The notes beneath the pieces were generated by a model. It made no database searches. It had not been told where the DNA came from and saw only the letters and a program-made list of their open reading frames with translations. A program made the translations under genes and the position numbers. A stretch of DNA of 64,000 nucleotides, taken from the NCBI GenBank assembly GCA_022770365.1, contig JALEHU010000092.1, positions 44,861 to 108,860 of the forward strand, in the 5' to 3' direction. This document shows positions 16,663 through 25,252 of this stretch, piece by piece; position 1 is the first letter of the stretch; every line of letters begins with the position of its first letter. This DNA is from Blautia sp. GTDB taxonomy: Bacteria > Bacillota > Clostridia > Lachnospirales > Lachnospiraceae.

Positions 16663-17430
16663 GTGATAAAGAAAATCCATCAGTTCCTGAAGCCATGGTA
16701 TGTGATCATCCTTATTTTTATTTTATGGTGGGTGGTTTCCGTGTTGGAAATATGGAATACTTACCTGCTTCCTACACCGTGGAAGGTTGGAGCGACATTT
16801 GTGAAAATGCTCCAGAAGGGTGAAATTTTTGAGGCGATTCTGGTGAGCTTTAAGCGCGTGCTCATTGGCTTTTTTATATCGTTTGCTCTGGCTTTTGCTA
16901 TGGGAATGTTGTCTGCGTACCTGCCCGGACATGCGGCATATCTGAAGCATGTCAGCAATTTTCTGCGGAATGTTCCGCCGCTTTCCATGATCTCCCTGCT
17001 GATTTTATGGTTTGGCCTGGGGGAAACCTCCAAGCTGATCATCATTGTCCTTGCCTCCTTTTTTCCAATGACAATGAATATCAGCAAGGGATTTGTGGAA
17101 TGTGACAAAAGGCTGATAGAGGTAGGAAAATCCATGGGATTTTCCAGACTCAAGCTCTTTTTTCGTATCAGCCTGCCTTATGCCAGAGAGGATATTCTGG
17201 TAGGCATGCGTATCGGGCTGGGCTACAGCTGGCGTGCGCTGATTGGAGCAGAGATGTTTGCCGCGGCGTCGGGACTTGGTCATATGATCGTATTTGCACA
17301 GCAGATGTCGCGTTCGGATAAAGTCCTGATCGGTATTTTTCTTATTGGAATTATCGGCTGTATCTGCGATAAGCTTTTTTCAGTATTTATCCGTAAAGTA
17401 TGTGTAGGCGGTGAAAAAAATGGGTCATGA
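16663..17430 (+). CDS. ABC transporter permease, NitT/TauT type
   Basis: A 255-residue inner-membrane permease with about six hydrophobic segments. The cytoplasmic EAA-type loop is visible (SMGFSRLKLFFRISLPYAR followed by a GLGYSWRALIGAEM segment), typical of importers for nitrate, sulfonates or thiamine precursors. GTG 16663 follows GAGGTG. Its end overlaps the ATPase gene by 11 bp. The substrate cannot be read from the permease. Confidence 0.85.
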   Translation: MIKKIHQFLKPWYVIILIFILWWVVSVLEIWNTYLLPTPWKVGATFVKMLQKGEIFEAILVSFKRVLIGFFISFALAFAMGMLSAYLPGHAAYLKHVSNFLRNVPPLSMISLLILWFGLGETSKLIIIVLASFFPMTMNISKGFVECDKRLIEVGKSMGFSRLKLFFRISLPYAREDILVGMRIGLGYSWRALIGAEMFAAASGLGHMIVFAQQMSRSDKVLIGIFLIGIIGCICDKLFSVFIRKVCVGGEKNGS

Positions 17431-18133
17431 TATTCAGCTTAAAAATATAGAAAAATCATTTCTGGTTGAAGGACAGCCTCTGGAAGTGCTGAAGGAATTT
17501 GACCTTACAGTTCCTCACCATGCTATTACTGTAATTCTTGGAAAAAGCGGATGCGGAAAGACGACACTTCTTCGGATTATAGGCGGTCTGGATAAAGATT
17601 TTCAGGGTACAGTTATTTATCCGGAGAAGTCGAAAACAGCCATTGTCTTTCAGGAACCGCGTCTGATGCCGTGGCTTACTGTGTGGAAAAATATCGTTTT
17701 CGGATTGAAAAAAAAGGAAATCAGAGAAGAAAAAATCAGGGAGCTGATTGCACTGACGGGACTTTCCGGGTTTGAAAATGCACTTCCCTGCCAGCTTTCC
17801 GGCGGTATGGGACAGCGCACTGCGATTGCACGGGCACTGGCTGTTTCACCGGAATTTCTTCTGATGGATGAACCGTTTGCAGCTCTTGATTATTTTACCA
17901 GAAGCAGTATGCAGCAGGCTCTTCTGGAGATACATGAAAAAAATGACTGCGGTGTACTTTTTATTACCCACAGTATTGAGGAAGCACTGACGATCGGTGA
18001 CCATATTGTGATCATTGATCAGAAAAAAGTGAAGAAGGTTTATCATCTGAAAGAAAAGCCGGCAAAGAGAAATCTTTTATCAAAAGAAATGGCTGATCTC
18101 AAAGAGGATATTCTTCAAAATATTAATTCATAA
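17420..18133 (+). CDS. ABC transporter ATP-binding protein, NitT/TauT type
   Basis: A 237-residue ATPase with Walker A GKSGCGKTT, signature LSGGMGQRTAIARAL, Walker B LLMDEPFAALD and the switch histidine in LFITHSIEEAL. ATG 17420 is preferred over GTG 17411 because GGCGGTG is at proper distance. It energises the permease encoded just before it and is followed by the binding protein gene after 17 bp, giving a three-gene importer operon. Confidence 0.9.
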   Translation: MGHDIQLKNIEKSFLVEGQPLEVLKEFDLTVPHHAITVILGKSGCGKTTLLRIIGGLDKDFQGTVIYPEKSKTAIVFQEPRLMPWLTVWKNIVFGLKKKEIREEKIRELIALTGLSGFENALPCQLSGGMGQRTAIARALAVSPEFLLMDEPFAALDYFTRSSMQQALLEIHEKNDCGVLFITHSIEEALTIGDHIVIIDQKKVKKVYHLKEKPAKRNLLSKEMADLKEDILQNINS

Positions 18134-18150
18134 AAAAGGAGATATGCAAA

Positions 18151-19110
18151 ATGAAAGTGAAAAAAACAATGTCACTCTTACTTACGGCAGCAATTACACT
18201 GTCTTCCCTGACAATGAGCTCTCCGGTATCGGTTATGGCAGAAGATCTGGATTCTGTAGCGGTAACCTATGTTACTGCACCGCTGAATGTCCCGTCTATT
18301 GTGGAGAAAAACCACAGTATTTTTGCGGAAAATATGAAGGATCTGGGCATTGAATTTGTGGAATATTCGGATCTTACGTCCGGTGCTGATCAGACGCAGG
18401 CGCTGGCATCCGGGGATATCCAGTTCCTGTATGCGGTTGGTGCAACTTCCGTAATCTTATCTGCAGCAAACGGGGCGGATATTAAGATCATTTCTATGTA
18501 CAGCCGGTCCCCAAAAGCATTCTGCCTGTTTTCAAATGATGAGAGTATTACATCACCGGCAGACCTGAAAGGAAAAACAATTGCAGGTCCTCAGGGCACC
18601 ATTCTCCATGAACTTCTTGTGGCGTATCTTGCATCCGGGGATATGACGATCGATGATGTTAATTTTGTAAATACGAGCATACCGGACGCTATGGCTGCTC
18701 TTAGCGGCGGAAGTGCCGACTGTGCACTTCTGGCAGGTGCTGCAGCCTATAATACTTCTTCCGGCGGCGCGCATCTTGTAACAAATGGAGAAGGATTTGT
18801 AGAAGCAACGATCGCATGTGCGACGACCAATAAGTTTTATACAGAGCATCAGGATGTAGTGGACAAATTCCTGGAAGCACAGAAAGAAGTGCTGGATTAT
18901 ATGGATGAAAATCCGGATGAAGCAATGGAAGAGACAGCAGAATTTCTTGATCTTGACGTAAATGCGGTCAAAGAAATGTACGAATACTATGATTTTGACA
19001 TGACGATTAAAGATTCTGATATTGATGCTATGAAATCCACAATGGAATTTATGCTGGATACAGAAATGATCGAAGAAGAAGTGGATATTGAGGAACTGGT
19101 AATCCGCTGA
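18151..19110 (+). CDS. ABC transporter substrate-binding protein (NMT1/THI5-like)
   Basis: A 319-residue exported protein. The signal peptide is residues 1-30, ending in SVMA before EDLDSV; no lipobox cysteine is seen. The mature part has the periplasmic-binding fold of nitrate/sulfonate/pyrimidine binders (SGDIQFLYAVGATSVILSAA; DLKGKTIAGPQGT). It carries an acidic C-terminal tail. The ligand is unknown. Unlike the second importer in the element (27.8-30.6 kb), no TPP riboswitch precedes it, so thiamine precursors are not indicated. Confidence 0.85.
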   Translation: MKVKKTMSLLLTAAITLSSLTMSSPVSVMAEDLDSVAVTYVTAPLNVPSIVEKNHSIFAENMKDLGIEFVEYSDLTSGADQTQALASGDIQFLYAVGATSVILSAANGADIKIISMYSRSPKAFCLFSNDESITSPADLKGKTIAGPQGTILHELLVAYLASGDMTIDDVNFVNTSIPDAMAALSGGSADCALLAGAAAYNTSSGGAHLVTNGEGFVEATIACATTNKFYTEHQDVVDKFLEAQKEVLDYMDENPDEAMEETAEFLDLDVNAVKEMYEYYDFDMTIKDSDIDAMKSTMEFMLDTEMIEEEVDIEELVIR

Positions 19111-19163
19111 TTTAATGATGGCTGGTCTGATATTATTAAAGATAAAATGATGTTTTGCAGTAC

Positions 19164-19213
19164 AGAAAGATGCAGAAAGACTTCGCGAAGATGTTTTTCG
19201 GCATCTTTCTTTC
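19164..19213 (+). terminator. Terminator after the NitT/TauT-type operon
   Basis: AGAAAGATGC and GCATCTTTCT pair, with an inner hairpin CTTCGCGAAG, followed by TTCT. It is about 50 bp past the binding-protein stop. Confidence 0.65.
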
Positions 19214-19372
19214 TATAAACCGGAAAAAGATTCCGGACAACAGTCAGGCAGACAGTTTGTAAAGACAATACCTGCCTTCAAAGTTAAAAAGGTTTTATTG
19301 ACGATTCAAAATGAAATGTGTATGATAATAACAGTTCAGATTACCTGAACTGTATGTACAAGAGGTGTGAAA

Positions 19373-20344
19373 ATGATTTTTCTATATGAAAATACAAAGT
19401 ATGGATACAGGATCACCCGTGTTTTCGGACGGAGTGAAATTGTGGAAATACCGGAATACATTGGCGAAATACCGGTGACGGAGCTGGGAGATTATGCATT
19501 TTCGGACAGAATGGACCGGGAAGATTTTGAAGAATTAATGTCCAGTGGGAAGCTGTGCAATGAGGATGGAACAGAGGCTTTTTCGCTGGAAAACCAGCCG
19601 GAGATAGCGGGAAACGCGCTTCGGGAACTGCAGCTTTCTTCCAGGATTGCGAAAATCGGAAGATATGTTTTTTATAACTGCGGTAATCTGCGCAGAATTA
19701 GTTTCAGCGGTAAACTGACAGATATCGGAGCAGGTGCGTTGACCGGATGCCATAAAATTAATAAGCTTGAGGTGGAAACCGGGGAAGGCGGCAGCTCTTC
19801 ATTACGTGAGATTCTGACAGAACTGCCGGAGGAACTGTGTGTGGATATCATGAAAAACGGAGAAAAAGGAAGATTCTGGTTTCCGGAGTTTTTTGAGGAA
19901 GGTGTGGAAAATACGCCCGCCAGAATACTTGAAAATCATGTACACGGAAGCGGAATCCGTTACCGCAATTGTTTTATCCATAAGAGCCTGAACGTACGGG
20001 AGTACGATCGTCTTTTTGAATATGCAAAGGCCTGGGAGAATGAAAAACTGGTTATTTCCCTTGCTCTGGACAGAGTCAGATATCCGGTGGAATTGTGTGA
20101 AGAAGCCGCAGGCCGCTATCTGGATTATCTGAAAGAAAAGGTTCGGCCGGCGATATGGCTGCTCTCTGCGAAAAAAGAATATGGCTTTATTGGGGAAATT
20201 TTGAAAGAAATTGCTCCATCCAGAGAAACCGCAGAGGAGCTTCTTGTGAGAGCCGGACAGAAAGGAGATACAGAGCTGGTAAGTATCCTTATGGACTATC
20301 TTCATCGTCATACGAAGAAGCAGAGGAAGGTATTTGAACTGTGA
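19373..20344 (+). CDS. Leucine-rich-repeat (BspA-type) protein
   Basis: A 323-residue protein whose first half has LRR_5/BspA-like repeats: EYIGEIPVTELGDYAF, then ALRELQLSSRIAKIGRYVFYNC and NLRRISFSGKLTDIGAGAL. The second half is alpha-helical and resembles repeat-type helical domains. There is no signal peptide, so it is probably cytoplasmic. ATG 19373 follows AGAGGTG. Its stop overlaps the next start (GTGA), and with the next two genes it forms a tight operon, which suggests it is a binding or scaffold partner of the ATPase system. Confidence 0.75.
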   Translation: MIFLYENTKYGYRITRVFGRSEIVEIPEYIGEIPVTELGDYAFSDRMDREDFEELMSSGKLCNEDGTEAFSLENQPEIAGNALRELQLSSRIAKIGRYVFYNCGNLRRISFSGKLTDIGAGALTGCHKINKLEVETGEGGSSSLREILTELPEELCVDIMKNGEKGRFWFPEFFEEGVENTPARILENHVHGSGIRYRNCFIHKSLNVREYDRLFEYAKAWENEKLVISLALDRVRYPVELCEEAAGRYLDYLKEKVRPAIWLLSAKKEYGFIGEILKEIAPSRETAEELLVRAGQKGDTELVSILMDYLHRHTKKQRKVFEL

Positions 20345-21696
20345 AAGAAATCAGAAGCCCCATACAGGAGCTGCAGAAAAAGGAAGAAGAAAGACTGGAT
20401 ATCTGTCGGGATATCATGAGAAATTCAAGAAACGAACTATATGCATCCATGCGTTTTATGGATGTTGCCCTGGCTTCTCTTGTACCGGAACCGTCATTTC
20501 AGACAGGCACTCTTGGTACAGATGGTGCTTGTTTGTATTTTGATCCGGACTGGCTGATCCGGACTTTTATGAATCGAAAAGTTCTGATCAACAGGCTGTA
20601 TCTTCATGAGCTGCTTCACTGCCTTTTCTGCCATGTGTGGAATGGAAGAAAACGGAATTCCAGGCTGTGGAATCTGGCATCAGATATCGCAGTGGAAGCC
20701 ATTATTGATGATCTTTATCAAAAAGCAGTGTATATGCGTCCCGGCAGCTTTCGCCTGGAAACGTATCATAACCTGAAGGCATATAAAAAGATACTGACGG
20801 CAGAAGGAATCTACCGGATTCTGGAAAATACGCCTCAGGAACCGGGGAAAATTGCCCGGATGGAACAGGAATTCCGTCTGGATGACCACAGCCGCTGGGA
20901 GGACGGGAAGGCAAAAAGCGGAATGCCGAACCGTCAGAAACAATGGGAAAACATGCGTCAGAAGATGCAGACAGAAATGGAAACCATTTCCAAAGAAGCG
21001 GCTGCTGATTCGGGAAGTCTTCTGGAACAGATACATGCGGAAAACCGGGAACGTTATGATTATAAAGCATTTCTGCGGAAGTTTTCTGTGCTGAAAGAGG
21101 AAATGAAAACAGACCTGGATGCCTTTGATTATATCTTTTATCATTATGGTCTTGAGACCTATGGAAATATGCCTCTGATCGAACCTCTGGAAACAAAAGA
21201 GATGAAAAAAATCGAGGATTTCGTGATTGTTGTGGATACTTCCATGTCCTGCAAAGGGGATCTGATCAGGCATTTTCTTGAAGAGACGTACAGTGTTCTT
21301 TCGGAATCCGAGAGCTTTTTCCGGAAGATCAATGTCCACATTATCCAGTGCGATGACCGGATCCGGGAGGATATCGTCATTCATAACAGCAGAGAAATGG
21401 AAGCATATCTTGGCGGTTTTACAGTAAAAGGTTTTGGAGGTACGGATTTCCGCCCGCCTTTTGAATATGTGGAGCGGCTTCTGCAGGAAGGGGCTTTTAA
21501 GAAGCTTCGGGGACTTTTGTATTTTACGGATGGATACGGCCTTTTTCCTGTGAAAATGCCGCCTTATGATACAGCATTTATCTTTATGAAAAACGATTAC
21601 CGGGATGTGGATGTGCCGCCCTGGGCAATCAAACTGATTATCGATCCGGAAGAATTCACAGAGGAAGAGAGGATTACAGAAGAATATGAATATTAA
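20341..21696 (+). CDS. VWA-like/DUF2201 putative metallopeptidase
   Basis: A 451-residue protein. The N-terminal half has a zinc-peptidase-like helix, LYLHELLHCLFCHVW, with the HExxH-type pattern HELLH. The C-terminal part is a VWA-like domain starting DFVIVVDTSMSCKGD, with the later strand FGGTDFRPPFEY. This is the DUF2201 architecture that usually accompanies MoxR-type ATPases. Start GTG 20341 overlaps the previous stop, and its own end overlaps the ATPase gene by 11 bp. The role is unknown; it is likely to act with the ATPase as a chaperone-like metal-insertion or remodelling pair. Confidence 0.8.
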   Translation: MKEIRSPIQELQKKEEERLDICRDIMRNSRNELYASMRFMDVALASLVPEPSFQTGTLGTDGACLYFDPDWLIRTFMNRKVLINRLYLHELLHCLFCHVWNGRKRNSRLWNLASDIAVEAIIDDLYQKAVYMRPGSFRLETYHNLKAYKKILTAEGIYRILENTPQEPGKIARMEQEFRLDDHSRWEDGKAKSGMPNRQKQWENMRQKMQTEMETISKEAAADSGSLLEQIHAENRERYDYKAFLRKFSVLKEEMKTDLDAFDYIFYHYGLETYGNMPLIEPLETKEMKKIEDFVIVVDTSMSCKGDLIRHFLEETYSVLSESESFFRKINVHIIQCDDRIREDIVIHNSREMEAYLGGFTVKGFGGTDFRPPFEYVERLLQEGAFKKLRGLLYFTDGYGLFPVKMPPYDTAFIFMKNDYRDVDVPPWAIKLIIDPEEFTEEERITEEYEY

Positions 21697-23188
21697 ACGT
21701 GCAAAACAGGAACTGATCGATGCTGTTGAAGCATATCTTTTAAAGGATGAGTTTGGAGAATATGTGATTCCGCTGATCCGGCAGAGACCTGTTCTGCTTC
21801 TTGGAGCACCGGGAATCGGAAAAACACAGATTATGGAGCAGGTCGCCAGAGAGTGTCATGTGGGACTGGTGGCATATACGATCACGCATCATACCCGTCA
21901 GAGTGCCATTGGCCTTCCGTTTATCTCTCACAGGACTTACGATGGCAGGGATTATGCAGTCACTGAGTATACCATGAGTGAAATTGTTGCCAGCATCTAT
22001 AATAAAATCGAGGAAACCGGCCTGAAAGAGGGAATTCTGTTTATTGATGAGATCAATTGTGTTTCAGAGACTCTTGCGCCGGCGATGCTGCAGTTCCTTC
22101 AGTACAAGACCTTTGGAAATCATGAGATCCCCAAAGGCTGGATCATTGTGGCAGCGGGCAATCCGCCGGAATATAATAAATCGGTTCGTGAATTTGATGT
22201 TGTCACGATGGACCGTGTGAAAAAAATTGATGTGGAGCCGGACTTTCAGGTGTGGAAAGAATATGCATATCAGGAAAACATTCATCCCTGTATTCTGTCT
22301 TATTTAAGCCTTCGAACCGGATTCTTTTATAAGATGGAGACAACGGTAGACGGCAGACGGTTTGCTACGCCCCGAGGCTGGGAGGATCTGTCCAGGATGA
22401 TCTTTGTTTATGAGAAATTAGGAAAAGCGGTGACCGCGGATGTGGTGATCCAGTATATCCAGCATCCCAAAATTGCCGGTGATTTTGCAGGGTATTATGA
22501 GCTGTATCGGAAGTATGAGGCAGATTATCAGATTGATGAAATCCTTCAGGGAAAAAGCTTTGAGGGGATGATCAAAAAGGTTGCCCATGCTTCCTTTGAT
22601 GAAAGAATGAGTGTAGTAAATCTTCTGTTTTCGGGCGTTGGACAGTCCATTCGAAAAGCAGTGCGGACGGAAGAAATCCTGGAGAGAGTTTTTGAGACCC
22701 TGAAGATGATAAAAGAAGTGATATTTGAAAGCGGAGAACCGGAACTGATCATTGAACAGCACATGGAACTGCTGCGTGAAGAGTGGGAGCATAAACGCGG
22801 GGCGGAGCTATTAAACCGCAGGGAGGATCACTGTTACCGCAGAGCTCTGGAAATGCTGGAAAAGTATAAAAACAAAGCAACAGAAGCTGGAAAAGCAGAT
22901 GGTAATGAAGCATTTGATATTCTGAAAAAAGAGTTTTCCGAAGATCAAAGAGCGTTTGACAGCCTTTTTGATCAGGCGGGAAATGTTCTGGAAAATGCCT
23001 TTGATTTTATGGAGACAGCGTTTCTGAACAGTCAGGAAATGGTGGTGTTTATATCTGATCTGAATACGGATTTTTACAGTATCCGGTTCCTGCAGGAATA
23101 TGAATGTGAGAGATATTACCGGTATAACAGAGAGCTTCTTTTTGAGGATGTGGGTTCAGAAATCCGGAAAAGAATTGAAGCACTTTAA
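21686..23188 (+). CDS. MoxR-type AAA+ ATPase
   Basis: A 500-residue AAA+ ATPase with Walker A GAPGIGKTQ (near residue 37), Walker B ILFIDEINCVSE and sensor-like AAGNPPEYNKSVREFD. The C-terminal 200 residues are helical and charged. It pairs with the overlapping VWA-like gene, the standard MoxR/VWA combination thought to remodel or load metal sites in client proteins. Clients are unknown here. Confidence 0.85.
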   Translation: MNIKRAKQELIDAVEAYLLKDEFGEYVIPLIRQRPVLLLGAPGIGKTQIMEQVARECHVGLVAYTITHHTRQSAIGLPFISHRTYDGRDYAVTEYTMSEIVASIYNKIEETGLKEGILFIDEINCVSETLAPAMLQFLQYKTFGNHEIPKGWIIVAAGNPPEYNKSVREFDVVTMDRVKKIDVEPDFQVWKEYAYQENIHPCILSYLSLRTGFFYKMETTVDGRRFATPRGWEDLSRMIFVYEKLGKAVTADVVIQYIQHPKIAGDFAGYYELYRKYEADYQIDEILQGKSFEGMIKKVAHASFDERMSVVNLLFSGVGQSIRKAVRTEEILERVFETLKMIKEVIFESGEPELIIEQHMELLREEWEHKRGAELLNRREDHCYRRALEMLEKYKNKATEAGKADGNEAFDILKKEFSEDQRAFDSLFDQAGNVLENAFDFMETAFLNSQEMVVFISDLNTDFYSIRFLQEYECERYYRYNRELLFEDVGSEIRKRIEAL

Positions 23189-23210
23189 GAAACAGGAGGG
23201 TGAGAGAATA

Positions 23211-23993
23211 ATGACAATGGAAGTATTAAGAGGTGTGATGATCCCGTTTCTGGGGACTGCGCTGGGAGCAGCCTGTGTGCTGTTTATGAAAGAAAAACTG
23301 AATGTAACTGTACAAAGAGCATTAACAGGATTCGCAGCGGGTGTTATGGTGGCTGCATCTGTCTGGAGCCTGCTGATTCCGGCTATGGAACAGGCCGATT
23401 CTATGGGAAAATGGGCATTTGTGCCTGCTGTGACCGGTGTCTGGCTGGGAATGCTGTTTTTGCTTTTGCTGGACAGGATCATCCCCCATCTGCATCAGGG
23501 CAGTGATGAGCCGGAAGGACCAAAATCAGCTCTGAAAAAGACAACGATGCTGGTGCTGGCTGTGACCCTTCACAATATTCCTGAAGGTATGGCTGTAGGT
23601 GTTCTGTTTGCCGGATGGATGGCTGGAAATAATTCGATCACCATGGCAGGAGCACTTGCATTATCCATTGGTATCGCAATTCAGAATTTTCCGGAAGGCG
23701 CTATTATTTCCATGCCGCTGCGTGCAGAGGGAATGACAAAACAAAAAGCATTTATGTACGGGGCTCTTTCCGGAATCGTGGAGCCTATTGCATCGATTCT
23801 TACAATATGGGGGGCAAGTCTGGTGATACCGGTACTTCCATACCTGCTAAGTTTTGCAGCAGGTGCGATGCTGTATGTGGTAGTGGAAGAGCTGATCCCG
23901 GAAATGTCTGTGGGAGATCATTCGAATCTTGGAACCATCTTTTTTGCTCTTGGATTCACAGTGATGCTTGCACTGGATGTGGCGCTTGGATAA
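23211..23993 (+). CDS. ZIP-family divalent metal transporter
   Basis: A 260-residue membrane protein with about eight hydrophobic segments. The ZIP metal sites are visible: HNIPEGMAVG and NFPEGAIISMPL, the two conserved helices that hold the metals. A His-rich loop lies between (IIPHLHQG). Likely substrates are Zn2+ or Fe2+/Mn2+. ATG 23211 sits 22 bp after the ATPase stop, behind AGGAGGGTGAG, so it is probably in the same operon as the MoxR trio. Confidence 0.9.
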   Translation: MTMEVLRGVMIPFLGTALGAACVLFMKEKLNVTVQRALTGFAAGVMVAASVWSLLIPAMEQADSMGKWAFVPAVTGVWLGMLFLLLLDRIIPHLHQGSDEPEGPKSALKKTTMLVLAVTLHNIPEGMAVGVLFAGWMAGNNSITMAGALALSIGIAIQNFPEGAIISMPLRAEGMTKQKAFMYGALSGIVEPIASILTIWGASLVIPVLPYLLSFAAGAMLYVVVEELIPEMSVGDHSNLGTIFFALGFTVMLALDVALG

Positions 23994-24004
23994 TGAAAAT
24001 CTGT

Positions 24005-24054
24005 GTAACTGTTCAGAAGTCACTTTCCTGTGAAGGTACTGAACAGATACGAAT
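24005..24054. repeat. Palindromic repeat, family B (copy B2)
   Basis: A 50-bp copy of the unit at 16536-16585 with three mismatches, in the same orientation and again just after a gene. Ends GTAACTGTTCAG/CTGAACAGATAC can form a hairpin. Confidence 0.8.
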
Positions 24055-24131
24055 CTGTTTATAAGTGAGAGACTGCAGAGGTGATGCGGGCTTGCCCGCT
24101 TTGTATTTTGAGTGAGAGGAATAACGGAGAC

Positions 24132-24563
24132 ATGAAAGAAATAAAATCATATGAGCACAAAGTACAGTATTATGAGACTGATCAGATGGGGATCGTGCAT
24201 CACTCCAATTATATCCGGTGGTTTGAGGAAGCACGTACATACGTGCTGGAGGAAATTGGTTTCGGTTATAAAAAGATGGAAGAATGCGGAGTTATGAGTC
24301 CGGTACTGGCAGTAAACGCGGAGTATAAGTCGATGACACATTATTCAGATATCGTTTGTATTGATACAAAGCTTGCTTCCTATAACGGAATCAAGCTTCA
24401 GCTTGATTATGTGATACGTGATAAAGCAACAGGGGAAGTGCGCTGCAGCGGATATACGAGGCACTGTTTCCTGACACCGGAAGGCAGACCGGTTTCCCTG
24501 AAACGTTCTTATCCGGAGATTCACAGGATCTTTGAAGAATTGATGGAAATATCCGGATCGTGA
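24132..24563 (+). CDS. Acyl-CoA thioesterase, YbgC/4HBT family
   Basis: A 143-residue hotdog-fold thioesterase. The family motif YYETDQMGIVHHSNYIRWFEEAR holds the catalytic Asp and the following helix. ATG 24132 follows ACGGAG; longer frames upstream lack support. It would hydrolyse acyl-CoA thioesters; chain length is not readable. It is transcribed alone and ends before a clear terminator. Confidence 0.88.
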   Translation: MKEIKSYEHKVQYYETDQMGIVHHSNYIRWFEEARTYVLEEIGFGYKKMEECGVMSPVLAVNAEYKSMTHYSDIVCIDTKLASYNGIKLQLDYVIRDKATGEVRCSGYTRHCFLTPEGRPVSLKRSYPEIHRIFEELMEISGS

Positions 24564-24644
24564 AAATGACGGAAACAGAGATTCTGGATATAAATGCGAA
24601 AAAATAGATGCTGAAATATAGAATAGATTTGTAAACAAACAGAG

Positions 24645-24691
24645 ACAGAGGTAGAAGCGGATGCAGTCCGTTTTCATACCTCTGTTTTTTT
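24645..24691 (+). terminator. Terminator after the thioesterase gene
   Basis: ACAGAGGTA and TACCTCTGT pair, followed by seven T. The loop is about 29 bases and holds a small GCGGA..TCCG-type stem. Confidence 0.85.
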
Positions 24692-24722
24692 CGGCAAAAG
24701 AGAATGTATGCGAAAAAAAGTG

Positions 24723-24772
24723 TTGACATATAACTATGTTGGTGATATGGTTAATTACACAAGTAATGAACC
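24723..24772 (+). promoter_or_regulatory. Promoter and operator of the YtrA-type ABC operon
   Basis: TTGACA (24723-24728) and a -10-like TATGGT (24746-24751) are 17 bp apart. An inverted repeat, GGTTAATTAC (24749-24758) and GTAATGAACC (24763-24772), overlaps the -10, a position expected for repression by the regulator encoded downstream. Confidence 0.55.
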
Positions 24773-24868
24773 AAATAAGTGACTGAACAGGAAACAGCGG
24801 AGTTTCTTGGGAAATCAGAGAAACATAACGTACAACGGTGAACATTTACAGGAAGGAAGTGAGACAGA

Positions 24869-25252
24869 GTGAATGAAATCCTGACACAGGAAAAGTCTAT
24901 TTATATTCAGATTAAAGAAATGATCGAGAAGGATATTCTGAGAGATATTCTTCTGGAGGAAGAGCGTGTTCCAAGCACGAATGAACTGGCGAAGCTGTAT
25001 GCCATTAATCCGGCTACAGCAGCCAAAGGAGTCAATCTTCTGGTTGATGAAGGAATTTTATATAAAAAACGCGGAATTGGCATGTTTGTAGCAGCGGGAG
25101 CGAAGAAAAGAATTATGGAAAAGAGAAAAAAGCATTTTTATGATGATTATGTAAAAAGTCTTCTTGCAGAGGCAGTCAGCCTCGGGATATCAAAGAAAGA
25201 GCTGATTGAGATGATTGAAGAGTCAAAAGAAGGAGGAAAAGAAAATGAGTAA
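24869..25252 (+). CDS. GntR-family regulator, YtrA subfamily
   Basis: A 127-residue repressor with an N-terminal winged helix (YIQIKEMIEKDIL, RVPSTNELAKLYAINPATAAKGVNLLVDEGILYKKRGIGMFV) and only a short helical tail, which defines the YtrA subgroup. GTG 24869 follows GGAAGTGAG. It overlaps the ABC ATPase gene by 8 bp. It probably represses its own operon through the palindrome at 24749-24772; in related systems induction follows cell-wall stress or antimicrobial peptides. Confidence 0.88.
   Translation: MNEILTQEKSIYIQIKEMIEKDILRDILLEEERVPSTNELAKLYAINPATAAKGVNLLVDEGILYKKRGIGMFVAAGAKKRIMEKRKKHFYDDYVKSLLAEAVSLGISKKELIEMIEESKEGGKENE

Noticed and set aside
18144..18353. Alternative frame at the start of the importer binding-protein gene
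   Set aside because: The frame beginning at 18151 has a clear signal peptide and ribosome site; the other frame has no family resemblance.
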